Shown piece after piece: positions 56,029 to 64,000 of a stretch of 64,000 nt of DNA (its first letter is position 1; the number at the start of each line of letters is the position of its first letter). The stretch is taken from NCBI GenBank assembly GCA_026119935.1, contig JALRMH010000005.1, forward strand, positions 930,001 through 994,000. The letters are read 5' to 3'. The translations under genes were made by a program, and so were the position numbers. The notes under the pieces are model-generated. The model was not told where the DNA came from. It was given only the letters and a program-made list of their open reading frames with translations, and did no database searches. The stretch comes from Endothia cerciana (Eukaryota > Ascomycota > Sordariomycetes > Diaporthales > Cryphonectriaceae).

Positions 56029-57476
56029 GGTCACGATGGTGATAGAGCAATGGCAGCACGGGGGGGGGGGGGGTGATAAGGTGTGCTGTTTTCCCTTTTC
56101 TTCTTCGCACAGGCTTGAAAAGTTTCGAGCCCTGCCTTGTTACCTTCCCCTGAACGGCTGCACCAGCGCTATTTGAACTACGGTACACCTCAGCCTCGCC
56201 TATACAGCTTGGCCTGGTCCGGCCCGGTATCAGTTGCCATGATACCAGAGATTATGGTATCGCTTAACTATGTTGCGGCCACCATAGGGTTCTGGCGATA
56301 ACGCACAACCTGACTTATGCATTGCTAATGGTCGTGTGAGCTTATCTTGGAAAGCCCAGCCGAGACCGTCTTGGCGGAAGGGTTTTTTTTTAAATTTCTT
56401 TTTTAAGTTTTTTTTTAAATTTTTTGGGGGGGGGGGGGGCGTTTTTTGGGGGGGGGGGGATTTTTAAACAGGCTTATAGGGGAGATAAAATGGTTGGGAG
56501 AGTTATGAAAAAAAGGGGGGGCACTANNNNNNNNNNTCCCCCTTCTTTAGCCTCTCTTCTCAAACGCTGTGGGGGGGGCGGGCGCCCGATTTCTCCTCTG
56601 CTGCTCTTTTGACACCAGGCTGATCGGTCAGAGACAGTGTTGGGGAATGATCTCAGATCTCGGTCTGCAGCTCCTCGAACCACAGCGATCCTGCGGCTGC
56701 ATTGAGCCGAAGCCAACAAGAGCCGGGCGGGCCTCTGCTTACATTGGACGATCATGAGCACCTGGGGCCATGTCCAGGCATCGGATCGAGCACCTGGCAG
56801 GGATACGACACACCACACCCTCGACCAGCGCACCGTTCCGTCTCCCCAATACCGAATCTTTTCTCGCAACGTCCAGCGGGGCTCACTCATGCGTAGGTTG
56901 ACGGAACCGGTCACCACTACCATCTCTCAGGAGAGTCTGCCATCCCGATGACCATGGCCAGGAAGCCCCGGACCATGGTCTCCGCGCCCCAGCGTCCTCA
57001 CCGGTGTCCCGTATATTCTCTCCCGTGGTAACGGGTTCCGACCCCTGACTGTATGGCCCCCAGCAACCTCACAGGCTGGTCTCGCGTCGTGGGCTCTCGC
57101 AACGCCATGTATCAAGATGTGCGACGCGAGGGCTCCCCCGTGACATGAACCGACCAAGCAGCTCAAGTCGTCGATGGCGCTACTGTACGCCCTCCCGTCT
57201 GCACGTCTCCTCTGGTGCCTCATCCGCGATGGGCCAACCCCCGTCGCGGATAACCCGACCTGGGAGAGACGGACTGCTAAAACAGTGGACCATCTCGTCC
57301 CTTCTGGCCCTCACTTTTCCCCTCCCAGGTGACCCTTTTATTCTCGTCAGGTTCTGCTGCGTCTCGTGAGTGGTTCGGTTTCTTAAGATTTCCGTATATC
57401 GTTCTCACGCCTATGGGCTGGTGCGTGTAAGTCAGTCCCAGCGTCTTCTCCGATTCTTCGACGGCAGCCCTATACC
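56029..57476. promoter_or_regulatory. divergent region, MFS / lactonase, containing an assembly gap
   Basis: About 1.45 kb between two divergent starts. The stretch 56380-56580 is a mosaic of T, A and G homopolymers around ten N bases. The remaining sequence shows no gene. A shared promoter for the two genes is possible. Confidence 0.5.
56527..56536. other. assembly gap (ten N)
   Basis: Ten undetermined bases flanked by long T, A and G runs (56384-56526) that look like poor-quality contig ends. The true distance across the gap is unknown. Confidence 0.97.
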
Positions 57477-58283
57477 ATGAGCGGAACCGGCGCCACCCAA
57501 CCAAACGGTGGCGATCAAGTAGGCGGGCCTCCTGGTGGCTCTACCCTGCTAGTCGGCACATTCAGGTCCCCGGAAGTCTACACGCTGCACTTCAGACCCC
57601 CCCCTCCCCCGGGGAGCCTCAGCCACCCGCCCGCCTCCCTCACCGTCTCCCACAAGTCCAAGGCCCTAGGCGGCCACTCCTGGCTGGCCCTCTCGCCGGA
57701 CCACACCCGCCTCTACACCACCAACTGGGCGCAGCCGCCCTCCGTGGGCGCCTACGCCGTCGACCGGGCCACCGGGGTCCCCACGCCCCTCAACACCGCG
57801 CCCGTGGCCTCGCTCTCCGGCTACGTGGTCGTCACCCCCTCGGGCCGGCACCTCATCTCCGTCGGCGGGCCCAGCGGCGAGGTCTTCCGGCTCGAGGCGG
57901 ACGGGCGCATCGGCCCGCTCGTGCAGCGCCTGTCCTTCCGCAGGGACTCGGAGGTCAACGACGGCGCACGCGAGGGCGTCGCCCACGGCGCCTTCGGCGG
58001 GCTGCGGTGGGGCGCCCACAGCGCCGACATCTCGCCCGACGGGCGGGCCGTCTACGTCGCCGACATCGGGCACAACTGCGTCTGGAGCTACTCGCTCGAC
58101 GAGGGCGGCGGCGGCGGGCGGGGCCAGCCGCTGAGGCCTCTGGGCAAGCACGCCTCCCCGCGCGCGGGCGACGGGCCGCGGCACAGCTGGCCGCACCCGA
58201 ACGGCAGGGTGCTGTATGTCGTCCAGGAGCACAGCGGGATGGTGGACGCGTTCCGCGTCGTCGTCGGGGGGAGGGACGGCGGG

Positions 58284-58314
<31 letters not shown>

Positions 58315-58778
58315 GGCTGGAGCACCTGGGCGGGGAGACGATCATGCCGGCGGGGTGCAGGGCCGAGGACTTCTGGGCGGACGAGGTGCGCACGTCCAAC
58401 CTGCCTGCGGCGGGCGGGGGCGGGGGCGCGCCGAGGTGGCTGTACGCCAGCACGAGGGGGCTGGCCCCCGACACCAAGGGCTACGTGGCCGCCTACGAGC
58501 TGGACGGGGACGGGGCGATCAGGGGCCCCGCGAGGGCCATCCTCCAGACGAGGACGAGCGGCGGCCTGGCGAACGCGGTCGAGCCCGCGCCGCGCGCCCT
58601 GTACGAGGCGCGCGGGTCCGGGGCGGGCGGCGGGGAGGAGTTCATCGCGCTGACGGACAGCGAGGAGGGGTGGGTCACGGTCCTGGGCTGGGACGGGAGG
58701 GCGTTCCGCGAGGTTGCCGCCACGAGACTGGGGGGGGACGGCGAGGTTGTGCAGGCTGCCACGGCGGTGTGGCTGTGA
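57477..58778 (+). CDS. 3-carboxy-cis,cis-muconate cyclase-like lactonase
   Basis: A single exon of 433 residues with strongly GC-biased third positions. Family knowledge: the fungal 3-carboxymuconate lactonizing enzymes are seven-bladed beta-propellers (lactonase/6-phosphogluconolactonase superfamily) acting in the protocatechuate branch of the beta-ketoadipate pathway. Seen: TLLVGTFRSPEVYTLHF, GGHSWLALSPDHTRLYTTNW, SADISPDGRAVYVADIGHNC, HPNGRVLYVVQEHSGMVDAF, LYASTRGLAPDTKGYVAAYE, LQTRTSGGLANAVEPAP and FIALTDSEEGWVTVLGWDG, repeating propeller-blade motifs in the order and ending typical of that enzyme. Unusual: Gly-rich loops and an Ala run encoded by (GCG)n at about 58285-58315. There is no signal peptide, so it is probably cytosolic. 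Because superfamily members vary, the exact substrate is not certain. Confidence 0.85.
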
Positions 58779-59135
58779 TGAGGTTGTTGTTTTTTTGGAG
58801 GCGGGTTAGAGCGAGAGCGCTGCATGTGAGATATGTGGGCCGGAGGGCGACATTTACATCTGAACATATAATCTGGCAGACTACAACCTGCCGGCCTCCT
58901 AACCCTACGATGTGGCGCCCCCTGACGCAACAGTTTGTCATGTGAAAGCCGCCGCCGCGTCTCGGGACAAGAAAAAAAAAAGGAAAAAAAAAAAAAGAAA
59001 CAACCTTCTGCCCAGGAAAAAGAGCGCGCCGTCATTACAAGACCGCTTTTCCGCCGTGTCTATTTAGTGTGCTGTTCTTCATGCCTGGTAGCTTACACGT
59101 CTCTGAGCACTCTGCTCTGCGCGGGCGGTCCTGCC
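58779..59135. other. convergent intergenic, lactonase / PDX1
   Basis: Short 3' region shared by two converging genes, with A-rich tracts at about 58970-59000. No gene is seen. Confidence 0.6.
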
Positions 59136-60593
59136 TCACAGGACTAGCCTCCCCGGCTCGTTCTCCAGAGCCAGCTTGACCCTCTCGAGGAATGCCCTGG
59201 CCCTCTTCTCCTCCGCCCTGGGCACCTTCAGGCTGAACACGTTCAGCCCGGTCGACAGGCCCGACGGTCTGCCGGCGGGCGGCGCCGCCGCCGCCTTCTT
59301 CTTCACGGGCCCACCGGCCAGGACATCAATGATGTCCGGCCGTGCAGCCCTGACCGCCCTCGGCGAGAGTGAGGCCGGCGGCGGCGGCAGGGCCGAGATC
59401 TGCGGGAGATAGCGGCCCCTGGACCCCTGGGGGCCGGCCCTGTCCAGCCCCAGCACCTGGTTGAAGAGCTCGTCGGCGGACGGCCTGTGGCCGGCGGCGG
59501 GGGGCAGCCCGTCGTTTGCGAGCTCGGTGGCACGGGCGATGAAGGTCGACAGGGGCATGAACACGCCGAGGCTGTCCCGGACCTTCTTCTGCACCTCGAT
59601 GGCGGACGCCAGGGAGATGGGCAGGGCGACCTGCAGATCTTGGACCGCCGGCGCGGGCTTCGGCGCGGGCTCCGGCGCGGCCTCTTCGGCGGCCGGCCCT
59701 GCGGGCGCGGGCTTCCCCTCGGCGACCCTGACGCTGCTCAGGTCCAGGTGGGCCAGCCTGTCGTATATCGCCTGCACGTTGGCTGCCGAGTCGGGCCCCG
59801 CCCTGCCCAGGTAGACCAGGACGTCGCCCTTGAGCAGGCGGCCCTTAGGCCCGGTGGCCGGTATCTCGTCGGCCTTGGAGGCGTCGAGGCCGTTCTCGTG
59901 CAGCAGCTGGACGATGGAAGGGTAGAGAGGGTAGGTCTGCTTCTGGGCCTTCCCACCCCTGGCGCCCGGAGCCGGGGCGGCGGCATCGGGACCCCCCGAG
60001 GCCGTCCTCTCCTCCCGCGGCACGGGCTCGGGCCCCGTCTCCGCCTTGGGGTCCTCAGCGGCGGCCTGCTTCGGCACCTGGTCGGCGGGGACCTCGAGGG
60101 TGCTGAGGTCGTCCCCCTCCTCGGCGATGACGGCGATGCGGGTGCCGACCTGGATGCCCCTGGAGCCGTCGCCGGCCATGATCTTGAACATGAGGCCGTC
60201 GTCCTGAGCCTCGACATCCATGGTGGCCTTGTCGGTCTCGATATCGAGGAGCACGTCGCCGGCGGCGAACCTATCGCCCTCCCTGACGCGCCAGGTCGCG
60301 ATGTTGCCCTCGGTCATGGTCGGGGAGAGGGCGGGCATGGTGAAGTTCTGGGCGGCGAGGGAGGCGGTGGACGTCCGGAAGCCTGGTCAGGTTGAGGGCG
60401 GGCCCGGTTAGCACGACGTCCCGCAGCAGGAGCAGGGCGGGTGAGGGCTGCGTTGTGGTTGATCCCGGGACCCAGGGGGGAGGGGGGCAGCGGGAGGGTG
60501 TGTCTACGAACCCCGAGCGGCGGCTGCCTCGCAGGGCAGCTTTGACCGTGCCAGCCTCGCCGACAGGCGGCATGCGGCCGTGAGGGATGCCAT
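59136..60593 (-). CDS. PDX1: pyruvate dehydrogenase complex E3-binding protein (protein X)
   Basis: Exons 60593-60512 and 60382-59136 give 442 residues, about the size of yeast Pdx1. Family knowledge: protein X anchors dihydrolipoamide dehydrogenase (E3) to the E2 core of mitochondrial PDH. Seen: an Arg/Ala-rich matrix presequence (MASLTAACRLSARLARSKLP) crossing the 129-base intron to GFRTSTASLAAQNF; a lipoyl domain at about residues 43-120 with lipoyl-lysine 79 in LDIETDKATMDVEAQDDG; a Pro/Ala linker; an E3-binding domain at about residues 179-219 (YPSIVQLLHENGLDASKADE then IPATGPKGRLLKGDVL); and a short C-terminal domain. The catalytic acyltransferase HxxxDG motif of E2 is absent, which separates it from E2. 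The short first exon explains why the start is easily missed. Confidence 0.94.
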
Positions 60594-61575
60594 CGTGGGC
60601 AGCAGTCACGAGGGGGGGGTAGTGGGAGGAGGAGGGTGGAAAGGTAGAGAGGGTCGTGGTGGTGGTGGTGGTGGTGGTGGTGGTGGTGTGGAGGTGCGAT
60701 GTTTGGCCGGCGTTGAGAGAAATAATTTGGACCTCCGTTGGGAGTCCCCACCAAAACCACCTGCAGGCGTGGCCTGCAGGCCTTACTCAGTACTGTACTC
60801 CCCCCAACTGGAGGCGGCGGGCAGGGGTCGCTACCGCTGGCCAGGGGGTCCGCTTCTGCAGCTGGAAGCTCCCGTACCATGTGTACCATAGGCCCATGTA
60901 CGGACGTACATAACCACAGTACACACACTACAGTACATATGATATACGCGGCGCGGCGGTACGGCCTTCTAGCATACCCCCAATCCCACCATGCTTTCTT
61001 TCTTTCTGTCTTTCTTTCTTTTATATTATTCCTATCTTTCTTATTTTCCCTCTCCTTTTTTTTTTTCTCTTTTTTAATTATTTCTTGTTTTATCTTCGTA
61101 CAAAGAGAGGTACAGAGTACGTACCGTAGTACTTTCTCCGGGGGGTTGCATACATACAGTAATTAAGTGGTACATATGTACCTCCAGTGTCGACGACGCT
61201 TCGTCGGCCGTGACCCAGCCGTGCAGCTTTAATCCAGTAAATAATATATCCACGAGTTTGGTCCAGTCACGGTTCGACCTTGACCACTCCTACTTCTTCC
61301 TGAACCACATGTACGTACACTTCGTAGGTATCAGTCAGGGCGTACATATGTACAGCCTTGACCCGAGGCCATGGGCCGATGTCTCGGTGTCTGAGTCAGG
61401 GTCCCATGCAGGCATATTGTAAACTATTTTCTTGTGAGCTCCAGCAAGCAAGCTTCCTGGACTTCGTTCACATCGTGGGTTGCCAGTCCGTCCGCCCGTC
61501 TGCCCGTCCATCCGTGATTATTTCCACCTCTGTCGATCCCGAACCGCCTGTCGAGCCTCCCACCATCATCACATC
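60594..61575. promoter_or_regulatory. divergent region, PDX1 / two-TM protein, GTAC-rich
   Basis: Nearly 1 kb. It holds a (GGT)n run at about 60656-60690, a T/C-rich tract at about 60990-61090, and many GTAC-containing sites, including the exact palindrome GTACATATGTAC at 61170-61181 and again at 61342-61353. Promoters of both flanking genes must be here. Confidence 0.5.
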
Positions 61576-62682
61576 ATGTCCGCCTTCTCGAGGGGGCTTG
61601 GCCTGGGCCTGGGCCTGGGCCTGAGCCAACGCATCTTCTCCTCCGTCCCCAGGACGGCCGGCCACAGCTACGCGCGGCAGCCAGTGGCCGCGAGAATAGC
61701 ACAGGCGATCCGCCGGAGCCCCATAATACAGGCCGCGCGCAACATCCAGACATCCGCCCGCAGCCATGCCGCAGCCAGGCGGGTGCCCCCCGCGGCAAGA
61801 TCTAGACCTCCACCGCCACAACCACCACCGCGAGGTACACCTCCACGGGCGCCGCCCGCCGCCGCCGCCGCCGCCACAGCGCGCCCCTCGCCCACGGGCA
61901 GCCTCGCCATGGCGAACCGCCTCGCCGCCCGCGGCAGGCCCACCGTCCTCTACCAGTGCCCCTCCCACTTCTGGATCCACGTCTCCTCCCTGAGCGCCGC
62001 CGCCTTCTGCATGGCCTACGCCGTCTTCCACTACTGGAACAGCGTCGCCCAGCCGCCCGACGGCCTGGCTTGGTACGTCCCGCACCTCTTCGCCGTCATC
62101 TGCCTGGCCATGGTCTCCGCCGGCTTCTGGTTCCTCTACAGCACCGCCTTCATCGTGCGCAGGATCACCGCCATCCCCAAGACCTCCGTGCCCGCGTCCT
62201 ACCTCCGCCCCCCCGCCGCCGGCGCCACGGTGAGCCCCGCCCGCCAGGCCTCGCTCGCCGCGCTCAGGGAGAGCCCCGTCGCCCTGGACTGCGAGATGAG
62301 CATGCTAGTCCCATTCCTGCCCGCCAAGAGGGTCATCGCCGCCCCGAGCGAGGTGTGGCTGCCCTTCCGGTTCCAGGATATGCCCCTCGCCGCGGGCCCC
62401 GCGCCGGGCGCCCTGCCGCCCCGCCGCGCAAGGGCCGGTGGCGTCATGGGCGCGGTCGTGAGGCCCTTCCAGGCCTTCGGGAGGGGCGTCAGCGGTGCCT
62501 TCGTAGGCCTCAGGAGGGGCCTGCTGAGGGAGGGCTTCGCGCCCATCAAGGTCAAGGGGACGCGGTACAAGGTCGACATCACGGGCGGGGATCTATTCGA
62601 CAGGGGCAAGGCGGTTGATGCCCTCCTCCCTTATCGGCCGGAGCAGTTCAGGGACACCTTGGGCGATCGCCTGCTCAAGTGA
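61576..62682 (+). CDS. two-TM protein, probably mitochondrial, function unknown
   Basis: A single exon of 368 residues. I do not recognise a named family. Seen: a strongly basic, acid-free N-terminus (SQRIFSSVPRTAGHSYARQP, then RIAQAIRRSPIIQAARNIQT) like a mitochondrial presequence; an Ala/Pro-rich linker (residues 65-105); a CPSHFW segment running into TM1 (about 130-152); TM2 (about 164-192, YVPHLFAVICLAMVSAGFWF) followed by a basic stop (RRITAIPKTS); and a matrix- or IMS-facing C-terminal domain with LDCEMSMLVPFLPAKRV, IKVKGTRYKVDITGGDLFDR and a C-terminal LLK. The start MSAFSRGLGLG is preferred to an earlier in-frame codon because it begins the presequence. A GGCCTG hexamer run encodes the GLGLGLGLG stretch. 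Its two-TM layout recalls small inner-membrane assembly proteins, but no assignment is made. Confidence 0.75.
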   Translation: MSAFSRGLGLGLGLGLSQRIFSSVPRTAGHSYARQPVAARIAQAIRRSPIIQAARNIQTSARSHAAARRVPPAARSRPPPPQPPPRGTPPRAPPAAAAAATARPSPTGSLAMANRLAARGRPTVLYQCPSHFWIHVSSLSAAAFCMAYAVFHYWNSVAQPPDGLAWYVPHLFAVICLAMVSAGFWFLYSTAFIVRRITAIPKTSVPASYLRPPAAGATVSPARQASLAALRESPVALDCEMSMLVPFLPAKRVIAAPSEVWLPFRFQDMPLAAGPAPGALPPRRARAGGVMGAVVRPFQAFGRGVSGAFVGLRRGLLREGFAPIKVKGTRYKVDITGGDLFDRGKAVDALLPYRPEQFRDTLGDRLLK

Positions 62683-64000
62683 CGGGCCAGCCCCGGTGTG
62701 TGTCGACCCAGAGTTACGGCTTGGTAACAAGTCACAATCGGACCACGCGCCATCAGACAGGCCCGGTGCTGAATCGGCTCCCCTCGGGGGTCGGGGGGGG
62801 CGGGGGGGGCGCATAGATGAGAACCTGAACAGTTGAACGGCACTCATATGTGCTATATGTACTGGGGCATATGTACTTCCTTACCGCTGATAGGCCTGCT
62901 TCGAACCCTGCGAGGCAGCCTTGACTTCGGGGCTGTAGAGATTTATAAAAAGCTAGCTTCTTCTGCCCGTCGTCAGGCAACAAGAGCCAAGACCACACCC
63001 CGGTCTTGCATCCCATCTCTTATACAAACCCCTCTGGGCCCCCAGTATGTTCACCTTTGCGATGCTCCACAGATGTTCTGAAGATCCCTCCCGGCCTGCC
63101 GCCCAAAGATATGATGTCGTGGGATAAAATGACCCCAGGGCGCCGGGCGCCCATCCACACCCGCCCCTTTCTACCCGCAGCACGACGGAGCAGGACGCCG
63201 CCGGTCCCGGGCCAGACGCCGTGCACCGGGGTGGGGGGGGGGGGGCGCCCGGGTGAGGGGGACGACCAGGTCGGGGCATGACTTCCCCCCTGCCCCCGGC
63301 CGTGTCCTACGCGCGGTGCTACAGGGACAACCGGCGCCCTGACATGCTGCCGGGTTGCGAGGCGGTCTATGGGCGCATCTGTGAGTTGATGGAAGAGGCG
63401 ATAGCGAGGCGGGACGCGGCGGCGGAGGGACAGGACCTTGAGGGCAGATGAGGTGGGCTGTGTGGGATTGCACCAAGAGATGTTGGTCGCTACTCAGGAG
63501 GGCTCGAAAGGAAACGGGACGGTAGGCAGCCGCCGGAGATGCTATACATCACAGGAACGCACCACTAAGACAATACAGTCACCAGACATCACGAAGGACG
63601 ATAGCGGAATGCACAGTCAGAACAAACATGCTAGCCGTGATATCATTCCTTTTAACTCGATAGAAGCCGTTCACTGAAGCATTTCCTGACGACCATCCTC
63701 CAGGGTCGATAGGCTGACAGATGCATACATCAACTCGTCACCGTCCGTCCCCTCGTCCGAACAAACACTACCAGACGAAAGAACACGCAAGCAACTCCTC
63801 TTTTGTGGCCCCTTCCCCGCCCACCCATCTAGAGTTTGCCGTACAGAACAAATCCAAACATGTCAGATAGAAGACAACGAACGCTGAGACTATGATTCAA
63901 GTCGCGAATGCGAACGGGCGTGAAGACACAGAACATGACAAATGACCAGAACACACCCACATGAAGTTTCTTTTTGCGGACATCTCGCCATGCTAGACAA
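62683..64000. other. right-end region, mostly unresolved
   Basis: It holds the 3' end of the two-TM gene and a possible TATA element ATTTATAAAAAG at 62940-62951. Beyond the putative small gene at 63076-63451 I see no gene to the right edge. Confidence 0.4.
63076..63451 (+). CDS. possible small gene, exons unresolved
   Basis: Two segments look protein-like. After a CTCCACAG acceptor (ending about 63072-63074) the frame reads DVLKIPPGLPPKDMMSWDKM, and at 63278-63451 an ATG-started 57-codon frame reads YARCYRDNRRPDMLPGCEAV followed by YGRICELMEEAIARRDAA and a stop. They lie in different frames, so one intron between them (somewhere in the G-rich 63150-63290) would be needed. A TATA-like box sits at 62940. 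I recognise no family. The helical, charged end and three Cys suggest a small soluble or assembly factor; this is speculative. Confidence 0.3.

Noticed and set aside
58007..58945. 312-codon plus-strand Arg/Gly-rich frame
   Set aside because: It is a shifted frame of the very GC-rich lactonase gene; composition is that expected of a shadow frame.
59487..60395. 302-codon plus-strand frame
   Set aside because: It is antisense to PDX1, whose lipoyl and E3-binding domains are unmistakable.

Overview
This window is nuclear DNA of a filamentous ascomycete, most likely a Sordariomycete. The evidence is GC-rich coding sequence, short introns (mostly 50-140 bases) with GTRNGT donors and CTRAC-like branch sites, and Pezizomycotina-type families: STE50, a DUF4211 protein, TIF6, CBP3, an OPT peptide transporter and a Zn2Cys6 regulator. 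I do not assign a genus. A run of ten N bases inside low-quality homopolymers near 56.5 kb shows that this is a draft assembly.

Layout. 0-16 kb is mostly housekeeping: FYV10/GID9 (ubiquitin ligase subunit, +), CAF1/POP2 (deadenylase, -), a complex I NDUFB3-type subunit (+), a coiled-coil protein of unknown function (-), TIF6/eIF6 (-) and the SUMO E1 subunit AOS1 (-). 16-28 kb holds an unrecognised conserved-looking protein (+), a DUF4211 nuclear protein (+), the MAPK adaptor STE50 (-) and a 3.5 kb repeat-rich STE50 upstream region. 28-43 kb holds the YTA7/ATAD2 bromodomain AAA ATPase (-), RNA polymerase I subunit RPA49 (-), the 25-residue ribosomal protein L41 (-), dihydrofolate reductase (+), the complex III assembly chaperone CBP3 (-) and the mitochondrial beta-ketoacyl synthase CEM1 (-). 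44-64 kb is more accessory: an OPT oligopeptide transporter (+), a Zn2Cys6 transcription factor (-), an MFS transporter (-) divergent from a carboxymuconate cyclase-like lactonase (+), the pyruvate dehydrogenase E3-binding protein PDX1 (-) divergent from a two-TM mitochondrial-type protein (+), and a poorly resolved small gene at the right end.

Most genes are independent transcription units of core metabolism and information processing. Several products act in mitochondria: the complex I subunit, CBP3, CEM1 (whose pathway feeds lipoate synthesis) and PDX1 (which carries lipoate). They are not clustered as an operon-like unit. The one group that looks functionally linked is transcription factor - MFS - lactonase at 48.8-58.8 kb, which could serve uptake and breakdown of an aromatic acid.

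No obvious novel system, CRISPR array, transposon with intact genes, rRNA or tRNA was recognised. The most interesting signals are small: an open frame of 159 codons continuing in phase past the CAF1 stop codon, a two-exon L41 gene too short for ordinary gene finders, a Pumilio-type site in the complex I mRNA tail, methionine-rich tails on both ends of AOS1, and recurrent GTACATA motifs in the long intergenic regions. Exon boundaries below were placed by hand from splice signals and reading frame, so they are predictions.
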